13,575 bases of DNA from contig CAMSEX010000025.1 in assembly GCA_947057875.1 (NCBI GenBank), positions 1 to 13,575 of the forward strand, written 5' to 3'. Positions within the stretch are counted from its first letter, which is position 1. Every line of letters begins with the position of its first letter. A model generated the notes under the pieces. It ran no database searches. It had not been told where the DNA came from and saw only the letters and a program-made list of their open reading frames with translations. Both the position numbers and the translations under genes were made by a program. Below, one piece after another: positions 1 to 6,409 of this stretch. This stretch comes from an uncultured Clostridium sp. (GTDB lineage: Bacteria > Bacillota > Clostridia > TANB77 > CAG-508).

Positions 1-6
1 TAACCT

Positions 7-39
7 ACACTCTTTCCCTACACGACGCTCTTCCGATCT
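7..39 (+). other. Illumina TruSeq read-1 adapter remnant at contig end (artefact)
   Basis: The 33 bases match, by memory, the standard Illumina TruSeq universal/read-1 adapter 3' portion, beginning ACACTCTTTCCC and ending CTCTTCCGATCT. The coding sequence of pheT starts in frame directly after it, at base 40. The six bases before it (TAACCT) could be part of an index or a read error. This is a library artefact and not part of the genome. It marks base 40 as the first trustworthy position and shows that the window begins at a contig end. Confidence 0.96.
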
Positions 40-1449
40 AATTCAGAGATTGAGGAAACGACAACAACAGTTGTATTTGAGTCAGCTGTGTTCAATGGCG
101 GAAGTGTCCGAAAAACAGCGAAAAAAGTAGGGCTTCGTACGGAAGCATCAAGCCGTTATGAGAAAGGATTATCGCAAGAAAATGCAGAAAGAGCCATCAA
201 TCGTGCAGTTGAGTTGGTTGAGTTAATTGGCGCAGGAAAAGCGGTAGATGGTAAAATTGATGTTTATCCAACGAAGCAAAGATTTAACCAAGTAGAATTT
301 AATCCAGAGAAGATTAATCGATTATTGGGAACCAATATTTCGAGAGATGACATGGTAAGTACGTTGGAAAAATTGGAAATGAAGGTAGAAGGAAATATTG
401 TTATTCCACCTTACTTTAGAGTTGATATTGAATGCCTAGCAGATTTGACAGAAGAAGTGGTCAGATTTTATGGATATGATAAAGTGGATTGTACGCTTAT
501 TAATAGCGAAGCAACTTTGGGAATTCGCACCAAGTCACAAAAGTTGACAGATAAGATTCGTCAAACACTGGTAAATAAAGGTTTATCAGAAATTTGTACT
601 TATGGTTTTATGAATGAGAAGGATTTGGACCAATTATGTGTGGCAGAAGATAGCGATTTGCGCAGTGAGGTTATTGCGGTCAAAAATCCGTTGAGCGAGG
701 ATTATTCAATTATGCGAACGACAACCCTTCCAAGTATGTTGCAAACCATTGTGACGAACCAATCGAAGAAAAATAAGAATGTTGTCTTGTTTGATATTTC
801 CAGAGTTTACAAAAATGTGGAGGGTCAAATTGAAAAGGGAAATGTTCCAACAGAAGACACGATTGTTACAATTGGAATGTATGGAGAAAATGTCGATTTT
901 TATATTTTGAAAGGTTTAGTGGAGAAAATTTTGAATATTAGCTCTGTTTTGCGTTATGATGTGGTTTCTGAAAAGTGTAATAATAGTTACCATCCAGGTA
1001 AAACAGCCAATATTAAAGTTGGAAAAGATGTAATTGCAATATTGGGAGAAATTCATCCAGAAGTAGCAGATAACTATGATATCAAGGGTAATGTTTATGT
1101 GGCAGAAATTTGGCTTGACAAACTTGTAAAATATGGAAAAATGAATAAAAAATATACAGAAGTTGCTAAGTTTCCAGCAGTTGAGAGAGATATTGCGATG
1201 GTAATTGATGAAGAAGTAGAGGTTGGCAATATTGAAAGGGCAATTGAGAAAAAAGGCAAGAAGATTTTAGAAGAAGTCAAGTTGTTTGATGTTTACAGAG
1301 ACGAAAAAATTGGAGAAGGCAAAAAGAGTGTGGCATATTCTTTGAAGTTTAGAAGCAAGGATAGGACGTTAACAGATGAAGAAATTAATGTTACTATGGA
1401 GGAAATTTTGAAAGAGTTGGAGGCACTAGGAGCGGAGCTAAGGAAATAA
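40..1449 (+). CDS. pheT: Phenylalanine--tRNA ligase beta subunit, C-terminal part (5' truncated)
   Basis: Phenylalanyl-tRNA synthetase beta chain, which with PheS forms the cytoplasmic alpha2beta2 enzyme that charges tRNA-Phe. The frame is open from base 40, right after the adapter, so the GTG at 88 is an internal valine and not a start. About 469 codons remain of a family length near 800. In order: the end of the B3/B4 editing domain with the hallmark RTEASSRYEKGL; a B5 domain (about residues 85-160) ending in the acidic DLTEEVVRFYGYD segment; the catalytic-like core; and the C-terminal ferredoxin-fold FDX-ACB anticodon-binding domain, starting near KFPAVERDIAMV and ending at the stop. The upstream part and pheS lie off the contig. 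No convincing terminator follows; only a weak A/T-only hairpin at 1461-1479 is seen. Identification is firm. Confidence 0.96.
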   Translation, partial: NSEIEETTTTVVFESAVFNGGSVRKTAKKVGLRTEASSRYEKGLSQENAERAINRAVELVELIGAGKAVDGKIDVYPTKQRFNQVEFNPEKINRLLGTNISRDDMVSTLEKLEMKVEGNIVIPPYFRVDIECLADLTEEVVRFYGYDKVDCTLINSEATLGIRTKSQKLTDKIRQTLVNKGLSEICTYGFMNEKDLDQLCVAEDSDLRSEVIAVKNPLSEDYSIMRTTTLPSMLQTIVTNQSKKNKNVVLFDISRVYKNVEGQIEKGNVPTEDTIVTIGMYGENVDFYILKGLVEKILNISSVLRYDVVSEKCNNSYHPGKTANIKVGKDVIAILGEIHPEVADNYDIKGNVYVAEIWLDKLVKYGKMNKKYTEVAKFPAVERDIAMVIDEEVEVGNIERAIEKKGKKILEEVKLFDVYRDEKIGEGKKSVAYSLKFRSKDRTLTDEEINVTMEEILKELEALGAELRK

Positions 1450-1481
1450 AAAATGTTTATAAAATTACCCAAAATTTTTCA

Positions 1482-1510
1482 TTGACAAAATAAATAATTA
1501 ATATTAAAAT
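1482..1510 (+). promoter_or_regulatory. Sigma-A type promoter for the wall glucosaminidase gene
   Basis: A -35 TTGACA (1482-1487) is separated by exactly 17 bases from a -10 TAAAAT (1505-1510), a near-consensus vegetative promoter. It sits 30 bases before the ATG at 1540, leaving room for a short leader carrying GGGAGG at 1526-1531. It separates this gene from pheT, so the two are probably not strictly co-transcribed. Confidence 0.8.
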
Positions 1511-1539
1511 AAAGATGAAGAAAATGGGAGGAATTACGA

Positions 1540-2766
1540 ATGAAGAAGCACGAAAAAATAAGAAAAAGTACATGTTATCAAAATTTGTATCTTTTTATGG
1601 TGTTTTTTGCGTGTTTCTTTTTTATGCTTATTTTTACTTTTTTTAATGGCAAAATTTTTGCACAAGATGAACAGGAAGTTTCTAGCGATAGTGTAGAGGA
1701 GATTTATTATAGAAATCAAAATCCAATTGATTTAGAGAAAATTTTGGCTCAAAATTCTGAAGCAGATATTCAAGAGGAAATGTGCATAGAAGAAGTCGAT
1801 TTAGAATATACCACTAGATATCAGCAAGATGGTAAACTTCCCAAAGATACTGTTCAGATTTTGCAGGAGGGACGAGCTGGAACGAAAAATGTAATTGTAG
1901 TAAAAAAATATCAAAATGGGGAGTTGATTTCAGAACAACAAGTAGCTGAAAATATTATGAAAGCACCTGTTGATAGAATGGTGCGAATTGGAACAGGGAA
2001 TGGGTATTGTTATAAAATTAGCGAAGGAGACAAAGCTTATGTAGTAGCAGAATCGGTTGTGGTAAGGTTGCAACCAGATTCAAGTTCAGAAAAAATAGGA
2101 ACATTCAATCAGAATGATGAAGCTCAAGTGCTAAAAATAGAGGGAGACTGGCTTTTTGTTTCTAATACAGAAATAAAGGGTTATGTGCCAATGAATTGTA
2201 TGACTGCTAAAAATCCAAATCAAGAAGATTTGGCAAAAAATGCACAATATACAAAACAACAGTTATTACAAAACTTGAGTTTTGAGATGGATTTGAGAAA
2301 GTCAAGTGGTTTTTCACTAGAGCAGTTTAAGCAAGTTTTGTCAGGCGACAAAAATGATAAAAAAGGTGTTTTTGAGCAAAATGCAGAATATTTTTATTAT
2401 GTAGAAAAGCAATATGGAATTAATGGAATTTTTGTGGCAAGTGTTGGTATTCATGAGAGCGCTTGGGGAACATCTACGATTGCCAATAAAAAAAAGAATT
2501 TGTTTGGTTATGGTGCAGTGGATTCTAATCCTTATGGTGGATCGTATTCGTTTAGTACATATGCAGAAGGAATTGATTTGATTTCACGTGTGTTTGTGAA
2601 ATATTATTTGAATCCAGCAGGAACCATAATTTATGATGGTACAAAAACGAGTGGAAAATTTTATAGTGGACCAACATTAAATGCAGTTAATAAGCGATAT
2701 GCGAGTGATAAAAATTGGGCGAATGGCGTTTATAAATGGATGGAGTATTTATATCATAAATTATAA
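1540..2766 (+). CDS. Secreted G5-SH3b-GH73 cell-wall glucosaminidase
   Basis: A secreted peptidoglycan hydrolase expected to cut the glycan strand as an N-acetylglucosaminidase. Residues 17-36 are a strongly hydrophobic signal segment after a basic N-terminus, with a likely cut after the IFA at 39-41. Residues about 80-153 fit a G5 domain (LPKDTVQILQEGRAGTKNV ... APVDRMVRIGT). Residues about 158-222 fit a bacterial SH3 domain (VVAESVVVRLQPDSSSEKIGTF). Residues about 255-405 form a GH73/LytG-type glucosaminidase with GIHESAWGTSTIA (probable catalytic Glu306) and NLFGYGAVDSNPYGG. The start is fixed by GGGAGG 8 bases upstream. The gene has its own promoter and terminator. Domain calls rest on remembered family motifs. 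The exact bond cleaved and any role in cell separation or spore germination are inference. Confidence 0.88.
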   Translation: MKKHEKIRKSTCYQNLYLFMVFFACFFFMLIFTFFNGKIFAQDEQEVSSDSVEEIYYRNQNPIDLEKILAQNSEADIQEEMCIEEVDLEYTTRYQQDGKLPKDTVQILQEGRAGTKNVIVVKKYQNGELISEQQVAENIMKAPVDRMVRIGTGNGYCYKISEGDKAYVVAESVVVRLQPDSSSEKIGTFNQNDEAQVLKIEGDWLFVSNTEIKGYVPMNCMTAKNPNQEDLAKNAQYTKQQLLQNLSFEMDLRKSSGFSLEQFKQVLSGDKNDKKGVFEQNAEYFYYVEKQYGINGIFVASVGIHESAWGTSTIANKKKNLFGYGAVDSNPYGGSYSFSTYAEGIDLISRVFVKYYLNPAGTIIYDGTKTSGKFYSGPTLNAVNKRYASDKNWANGVYKWMEYLYHKL

Positions 2767-2773
2767 TAGAGTG

Positions 2774-2812
2774 AGAAATTTTGCGAAGTAAAATTTTACT
2801 CGCATTTCTTTT
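2774..2812 (+). terminator. Rho-independent terminator of the glucosaminidase gene
   Basis: A composite stem begins 7 bases after the stop. AGAAAT (2774-2779) pairs with ATTTCT (2804-2809), and GCGA plus GTAA pair with TTAC plus TCGC inside it, with small bulges. The T run at 2809-2812 follows directly. It isolates the hydrolase from the downstream operon. Confidence 0.7.
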
Positions 2813-2814
2813 GA

Positions 2815-2849
2815 GAAATGGAAAAACTTTCTTGAAAGAAATGGAAAAA
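2815..2849 (+). repeat. Short direct repeat between terminator and promoter
   Basis: GAAATGGAAAAA occurs at 2815-2826 and again at 2838-2849, 23 bases apart, just upstream of the promoter at 2865. In such A-rich DNA this may be chance or local duplication. A role as a regulator-binding site is possible, but nothing else in the sequence supports it. Confidence 0.45.
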
Positions 2850-2864
2850 TTTTTTAGAAAAAGG

Positions 2865-2893
2865 TTGCTATTTTTATCAATATATTGTATGAT
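2865..2893 (+). promoter_or_regulatory. Promoter of the 2946-8229 operon
   Basis: TTGCTA (2865-2870), a 17-base spacer and TATGAT (2888-2893) make a good sigma-A type promoter. Transcription would start near 2900, giving a leader of about 45 bases. The five genes that follow are separated by gaps of 6, 23 and 12 bases and one 4-base overlap, with no internal terminator seen, so this is probably the main promoter of all of them. Confidence 0.75.
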
Positions 2894-2910
2894 ATTAATA
2901 TCGAAAAATA

Positions 2911-2939
2911 TACCATAGAAATAGTCTGTGGTAAGGAGG
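2911..2939 (+). promoter_or_regulatory. 5' leader hairpin abutting the Shine-Dalgarno site
   Basis: TACCATAGA (2911-2919) can pair over all nine positions (one G-U) with TCTGTGGTA (2925-2933), closing the five-base loop AATAG. The last paired base is the first A of AAGGAGG (2933-2939). The hairpin lies about 10 nt from the predicted transcript start. It could stabilise the mRNA 5' end or affect ribosome access. The Shine-Dalgarno itself stays unpaired in this fold. Confidence 0.6.
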
Positions 2940-2945
2940 TTTTAA

Positions 2946-3356
2946 TTGGCTATGCTAAAAAAAATGATAATGATAATGATAACAATTGTTGCTATTTCTT
3001 GTACAACATATGCATATGCAATTACAGGAGATGCAGTTTTGGAATCAGAGCAAGCAACACAGCTTGTGGAAATGAAGGAATCAACCAAACAAAAAATGGA
3101 TGAATATATTGAAAAATATGGTTCTAGTGCCTATGGAATTACAGCGTACATATTAAATGGGGTTCGTATTTATAGCATACCATTTTGCTTTATCGGTATT
3201 GCGATTGGTTCGATTTTTCAGTATGTGATAGGCATAAGAAAATTGGATTTGAGAGATAGAGGATTTGCGATAATAGTTTCGTTTGTTACGATACTGTTAA
3301 TTTGTCAAGTTCTTCCACTAATTTTTGCCGTAGTTGTAAACGGCTGGAGGGGGTAA
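2946..3356 (+). CDS. Small exported/membrane protein with two C-terminal helices, function unknown
   Basis: I do not recognise this 136-residue protein. It starts at TTG 2946, chosen because AAGGAGG ends 6 bases before it; the in-frame ATG at 2952 would sit 12 bases away. Residues 1-25 look like a signal peptide (MAMLKK, hydrophobic run, TYAYA then ITGD). A charged stretch (about 30-60) follows, then two membrane helices (about 75-96 and 106-131), separated by a basic/acidic loop GIRKLDLRDRG. The protein ends in NGWRG. Signal plus short region plus two helices resembles the topology of VirB2/TrbC pilin-like proteins, but no sequence motif confirms that. It is the first gene of the operon and ends 6 bases before the MinD-like gene, so its product may be the membrane partner of that protein (inference). 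Confidence 0.8.
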   Translation: MAMLKKMIMIMITIVAISCTTYAYAITGDAVLESEQATQLVEMKESTKQKMDEYIEKYGSSAYGITAYILNGVRIYSIPFCFIGIAIGSIFQYVIGIRKLDLRDRGFAIIVSFVTILLICQVLPLIFAVVVNGWRG

Positions 3357-3362
3357 TTACGA

Positions 3363-6300
3363 ATGAAAGTTTTATTTGCAGTAAATAGTGAAAGCATTTC
3401 GGAAGCAATTATTAAGAAATATCAAAAAGATTATAGAGAAATTTTGTCTTATAAAAATGTTTATTATTTTGATGCAATTATAAAAGAGATACAAAAGGAT
3501 AAATCTTATGATAGAATTATTATAAGTGAAGATTTGGAGCCATTTTCCAATAATAATTATGAGTCAATTGATAAATTTGTTTTTGAGAAATTAGATGGCA
3601 TTAGCGATGAGGCGCATGATACACAAGGAAATGAAATTTCTATTATTCTAATTTGTTCGGATCGCCATACAAAAGGAAGTTCTTTTTTAGTAAAAATTTT
3701 TGGAATTGGTGTTTATAATGGACTTTTGGGAAATGACCGTAGTATGGAGGAAGTTTGTCGTTTAATTAATAAGCCCCGTACCAAAAAAGAAGCAAAAATG
3801 TATTATAAAATCGATACAGATGATGTGAATTATCGTGCTGAAAATGAAAATGAAGTAAGTGAGTTAGAAATTCAAAATATTTTGTCACATTTTAAAAAAT
3901 TAGGAAGAAATACAGATAAATATGTAGAAAGTTTTGAAAATATAGCAGCTCAATATACAGAGGAACAATTAAAAATTATTATGAATTGTTTGCCAATTAA
4001 TGTGAAGGCTGTTTTAGAAGAGACTTCAAGTAAATACCAAGAAATTATGGCAGTCAGTGGTAGACTGGTTCGTGGTGTAAGAAGTTCAAATCTTGAAACA
4101 AAGCAAGCCCAAAAGAGAACTGGTGTAAAAATTGACATTATTGAAAATAAATTAAATCAAAATAAAACGCCACAATCGATTGTGATTCCAAATTCAGTCA
4201 AGAAAACAGGAACAGTAGCTGCCAAGAGAGTTGTTCACCCAAAAGCAAATCCGTTGCAAGTAAATGAAGAACAAATGGTAAGAAAACCAAAAGGAGTGCA
4301 AAACAGTAATGTTGTAGCTAAGAAAGCTATTCAAAATAGAATGGATGAGAATGATGATTTATTTTTAAAGAAAGAAAATATGGTAAGAATAGTCAAACCA
4401 GAACGTAGAATGCCAGTTTCAGAGGGGAGAGTTCAAGAAAAAGTAGTTAAACCACAAGTACAACCACAACCTAAAGTGCAAATGTTTGATGAAACTTTTG
4501 ATGAAATCGATGATATTGAAATGCCTAGTTTTGATATAACACCAAAAGCAGTTGCACCAGCAGTAGAAGAAACTATGCAAGAAACAGTTAAAAGAGGGAG
4601 AGGAAGACCTCGTACAAAACCATTGCCAGATCCTACAAAACCAAAGGGTAAAAGGGGAAGACCTCGTAAAAATCCAATTGAAGAAACAGTAGAAATACAA
4701 GAAATAGAACAACCAATTGAGCAAGATGAATTGCCAGATTTAGATACAATTACAGAAACTGAGTTGAACTTTAACAATAATTTTGAAGAAAATGCATTGG
4801 ATGAATTTGACGAAATCGCAGAAAATACAGATGAGCTTTTTGATAGGAATGACTTAGAAGATGAAAATTTTGAAAATCCAGATATTCAAGAAAGTGCTAT
4901 GGATTTTGATGATTTTGTTGAAGTAGAAGAAGAGCCGATTCAAACAGATGACTTTGATATGGAATTTGAGTTACCAACAGAAGAAATTACGCTTCCAGAA
5001 TTAGATGAATTAGATGATGTAGGAGATGTAGAGGATGACGAATTTTTAGATGTTGTAGAAGAAGCTTTTGACGAATTTGATGATTATGACGAATATGGAG
5101 CTTATCAAACAAAGGCAAAAGCAAAACAGCAAGTTCCAGTAGAAGAATTATATCAGGAAGATATTTTGGAATCAGGACAAAATCAATTTAATTTTGAAGA
5201 AATGGCTGAGGAAGAAGTTGAAGATATGGATAGCTTTGACATGGATTCTTTTGCGGCAGAAGATATCATGGAAGAGGAAGATGATAGCAATTTATTATTA
5301 GATTTTAATGATCATGAAGATTTGTTATCTGAATTAGAGGAAAATGCTGAGTCAGAAAATAAGATGCCAGAAGAGAATTTTGAGATGATTTCTGAGCCAA
5401 ATTATAATCAGCCTGAAAATAATAGTGAACTAGAAAATTTTGATTATGGGAACCAAAATTTAGAAAGTATAAAATCATCAATTGACTATTCGATGTCAAA
5501 TTTGAATAGCTTGATGACAAAAGATAAAAAAATTGTTACTTTCTTGGGAAGTACCAAAAATGGGGTGTCATTTTTGGTCAATAATTTAGCAGAAATCTTT
5601 GCTTCTGTAGGCATTGACACAGCCATATTGGATATGACGAAAAATAGAAATTCTTATTATATTTATACACAAAATGAGGAATCTTTGAGACAAATTGCTT
5701 ATACTTCTTTAGAGAAGTTACAAGGAGGAGTAGCAGAGGGAATTCAAGTAAAGCAGAATTTGACAGTATATACCGCGCTTCCAAATGATGGAAAAAATTA
5801 TGAAATGGCAGAACCTATTTTGTCTACGTTAGTGCAAAATCATTCTTTAGTATTGATAGATTGCGATTTTGATACAAATCCTTCTTATTTTGCAAGTTGC
5901 CAAGAAATTTATTTGGTGCAGTCAATGGATATTTTAACCATTCAACCACTGACTTCCTTCTTACGAGATTTGAAGACACAAGGTGTTTTAGAACCTGAAA
6001 AAGTAAGAGTTGTAATCAATAAAGAATTGAAGGTAAGAGGACTTACGAACAAAGCAATTATTGGTGGAATGTCGTTTTATAATGATCCTGCTATGTCATT
6101 TATGACAGAACTATTTAATAAAGATACAGTAACATATTGTAATATTCCATTTGACGAAACAGTGTATTCAAATTACTTAGAAGCAATGTTAAATTGTAAG
6201 GTTTCAATTGGTGGTTATCCAAAGAATTTTATGAATAAACTTAAGAATTTAGGCGAAATGGTATATCCACTGACAAGTAGACAAACGTATTCAGGTGGTT

Positions 6301-6383
6301 TTAATCAAAATTATGTGCAAAATAAAGGTGGTTTTTCAAATAGTATGAATAACACTTTAAACAAGATGAAGAAAAAATATTAA
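3363..6383 (+). CDS. TadZ/CpaE-like protein: receiver-like domain, two AT-hooks, acidic linker, degenerate MinD-type ATPase
   Basis: A 1006-residue protein of unusual build. Residues 1-150 look like a CheY-like fold without a clear phosphoacceptor Asp (MKVLFAVNSE ... RIIISEDLEP ... IILICSD). A helical part follows to about 240, then a basic Pro/Lys/Gln-rich stretch. Two AT-hook motifs lie at 411-417 (RGRGRPR) and 430-436 (KRGRPRK). Residues about 440-690 are extremely rich in Asp and Glu and probably disordered. From 721 comes a MinD/ParA-like domain (KIVTFLGSTKNG, AILDM, LVLIDCDFD, VRVVINKELK). In its P-loop the signature Lys is kept (K732), but the catalytic Lys and the next Thr/Ser are Phe737 and Leu738, so ATP hydrolysis is unlikely. 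Receiver-like plus MinD-like is the TadZ/CpaE plan, yet no other pilus genes are present here. The start has GGAGGGGG upstream. Exact function is unknown. Confidence 0.85.
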   Translation: MKVLFAVNSESISEAIIKKYQKDYREILSYKNVYYFDAIIKEIQKDKSYDRIIISEDLEPFSNNNYESIDKFVFEKLDGISDEAHDTQGNEISIILICSDRHTKGSSFLVKIFGIGVYNGLLGNDRSMEEVCRLINKPRTKKEAKMYYKIDTDDVNYRAENENEVSELEIQNILSHFKKLGRNTDKYVESFENIAAQYTEEQLKIIMNCLPINVKAVLEETSSKYQEIMAVSGRLVRGVRSSNLETKQAQKRTGVKIDIIENKLNQNKTPQSIVIPNSVKKTGTVAAKRVVHPKANPLQVNEEQMVRKPKGVQNSNVVAKKAIQNRMDENDDLFLKKENMVRIVKPERRMPVSEGRVQEKVVKPQVQPQPKVQMFDETFDEIDDIEMPSFDITPKAVAPAVEETMQETVKRGRGRPRTKPLPDPTKPKGKRGRPRKNPIEETVEIQEIEQPIEQDELPDLDTITETELNFNNNFEENALDEFDEIAENTDELFDRNDLEDENFENPDIQESAMDFDDFVEVEEEPIQTDDFDMEFELPTEEITLPELDELDDVGDVEDDEFLDVVEEAFDEFDDYDEYGAYQTKAKAKQQVPVEELYQEDILESGQNQFNFEEMAEEEVEDMDSFDMDSFAAEDIMEEEDDSNLLLDFNDHEDLLSELEENAESENKMPEENFEMISEPNYNQPENNSELENFDYGNQNLESIKSSIDYSMSNLNSLMTKDKKIVTFLGSTKNGVSFLVNNLAEIFASVGIDTAILDMTKNRNSYYIYTQNEESLRQIAYTSLEKLQGGVAEGIQVKQNLTVYTALPNDGKNYEMAEPILSTLVQNHSLVLIDCDFDTNPSYFASCQEIYLVQSMDILTIQPLTSFLRDLKTQGVLEPEKVRVVINKELKVRGLTNKAIIGGMSFYNDPAMSFMTELFNKDTVTYCNIPFDETVYSNYLEAMLNCKVSIGGYPKNFMNKLKNLGEMVYPLTSRQTYSGGFNQNYVQNKGGFSNSMNNTLNKMKKKY

Positions 6384-6393
6384 AAACAAATTT

Positions 6394-6409
6394 AGAGGTG
6401 AATATTTTG
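6394..6409 (+). promoter_or_regulatory. RBS that decides a TTG start at 6407
   Basis: AGAGGTG (6394-6400) is the only Shine-Dalgarno-like sequence in the gap. It lies 6 bases before TTG 6407 and overlaps the alternative in-frame GTG at 6398, which has no ribosome site of its own. The shorter start is therefore preferred. Confidence 0.65.

Noticed and set aside
88..90. GTG as start of a 453-residue pheT
   Set aside because: The frame continues upstream to base 40 with conserved PheT residues (TTTVVFESA); the GTG is an internal Val of a truncated gene.
1461..1479. Terminator after pheT (AAAATT ... AATTTT plus T)
   Set aside because: The stem has only A-T pairs, six in all, and overlaps A/T-rich promoter DNA; too weak to call.
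2885..3103. 72-residue open frame overlapping the start of the small membrane protein gene
   Set aside because: It has no ribosome site, starts inside the promoter region, and its frame gives a low-complexity product, whereas the overlapping frame has a strong RBS and signal peptide.
4419..4777. Open frames on the minus strand opposite the AT-hook and acidic region
   Set aside because: They are shadows of the biased codons of the + strand gene, with no ribosome sites and improbable Phe/Cys/Trp- or Ser-rich products.
6398..6400. GTG start for the GAF protein
   Set aside because: The GTG is part of the only Shine-Dalgarno-like sequence, which is well spaced for TTG 6407.
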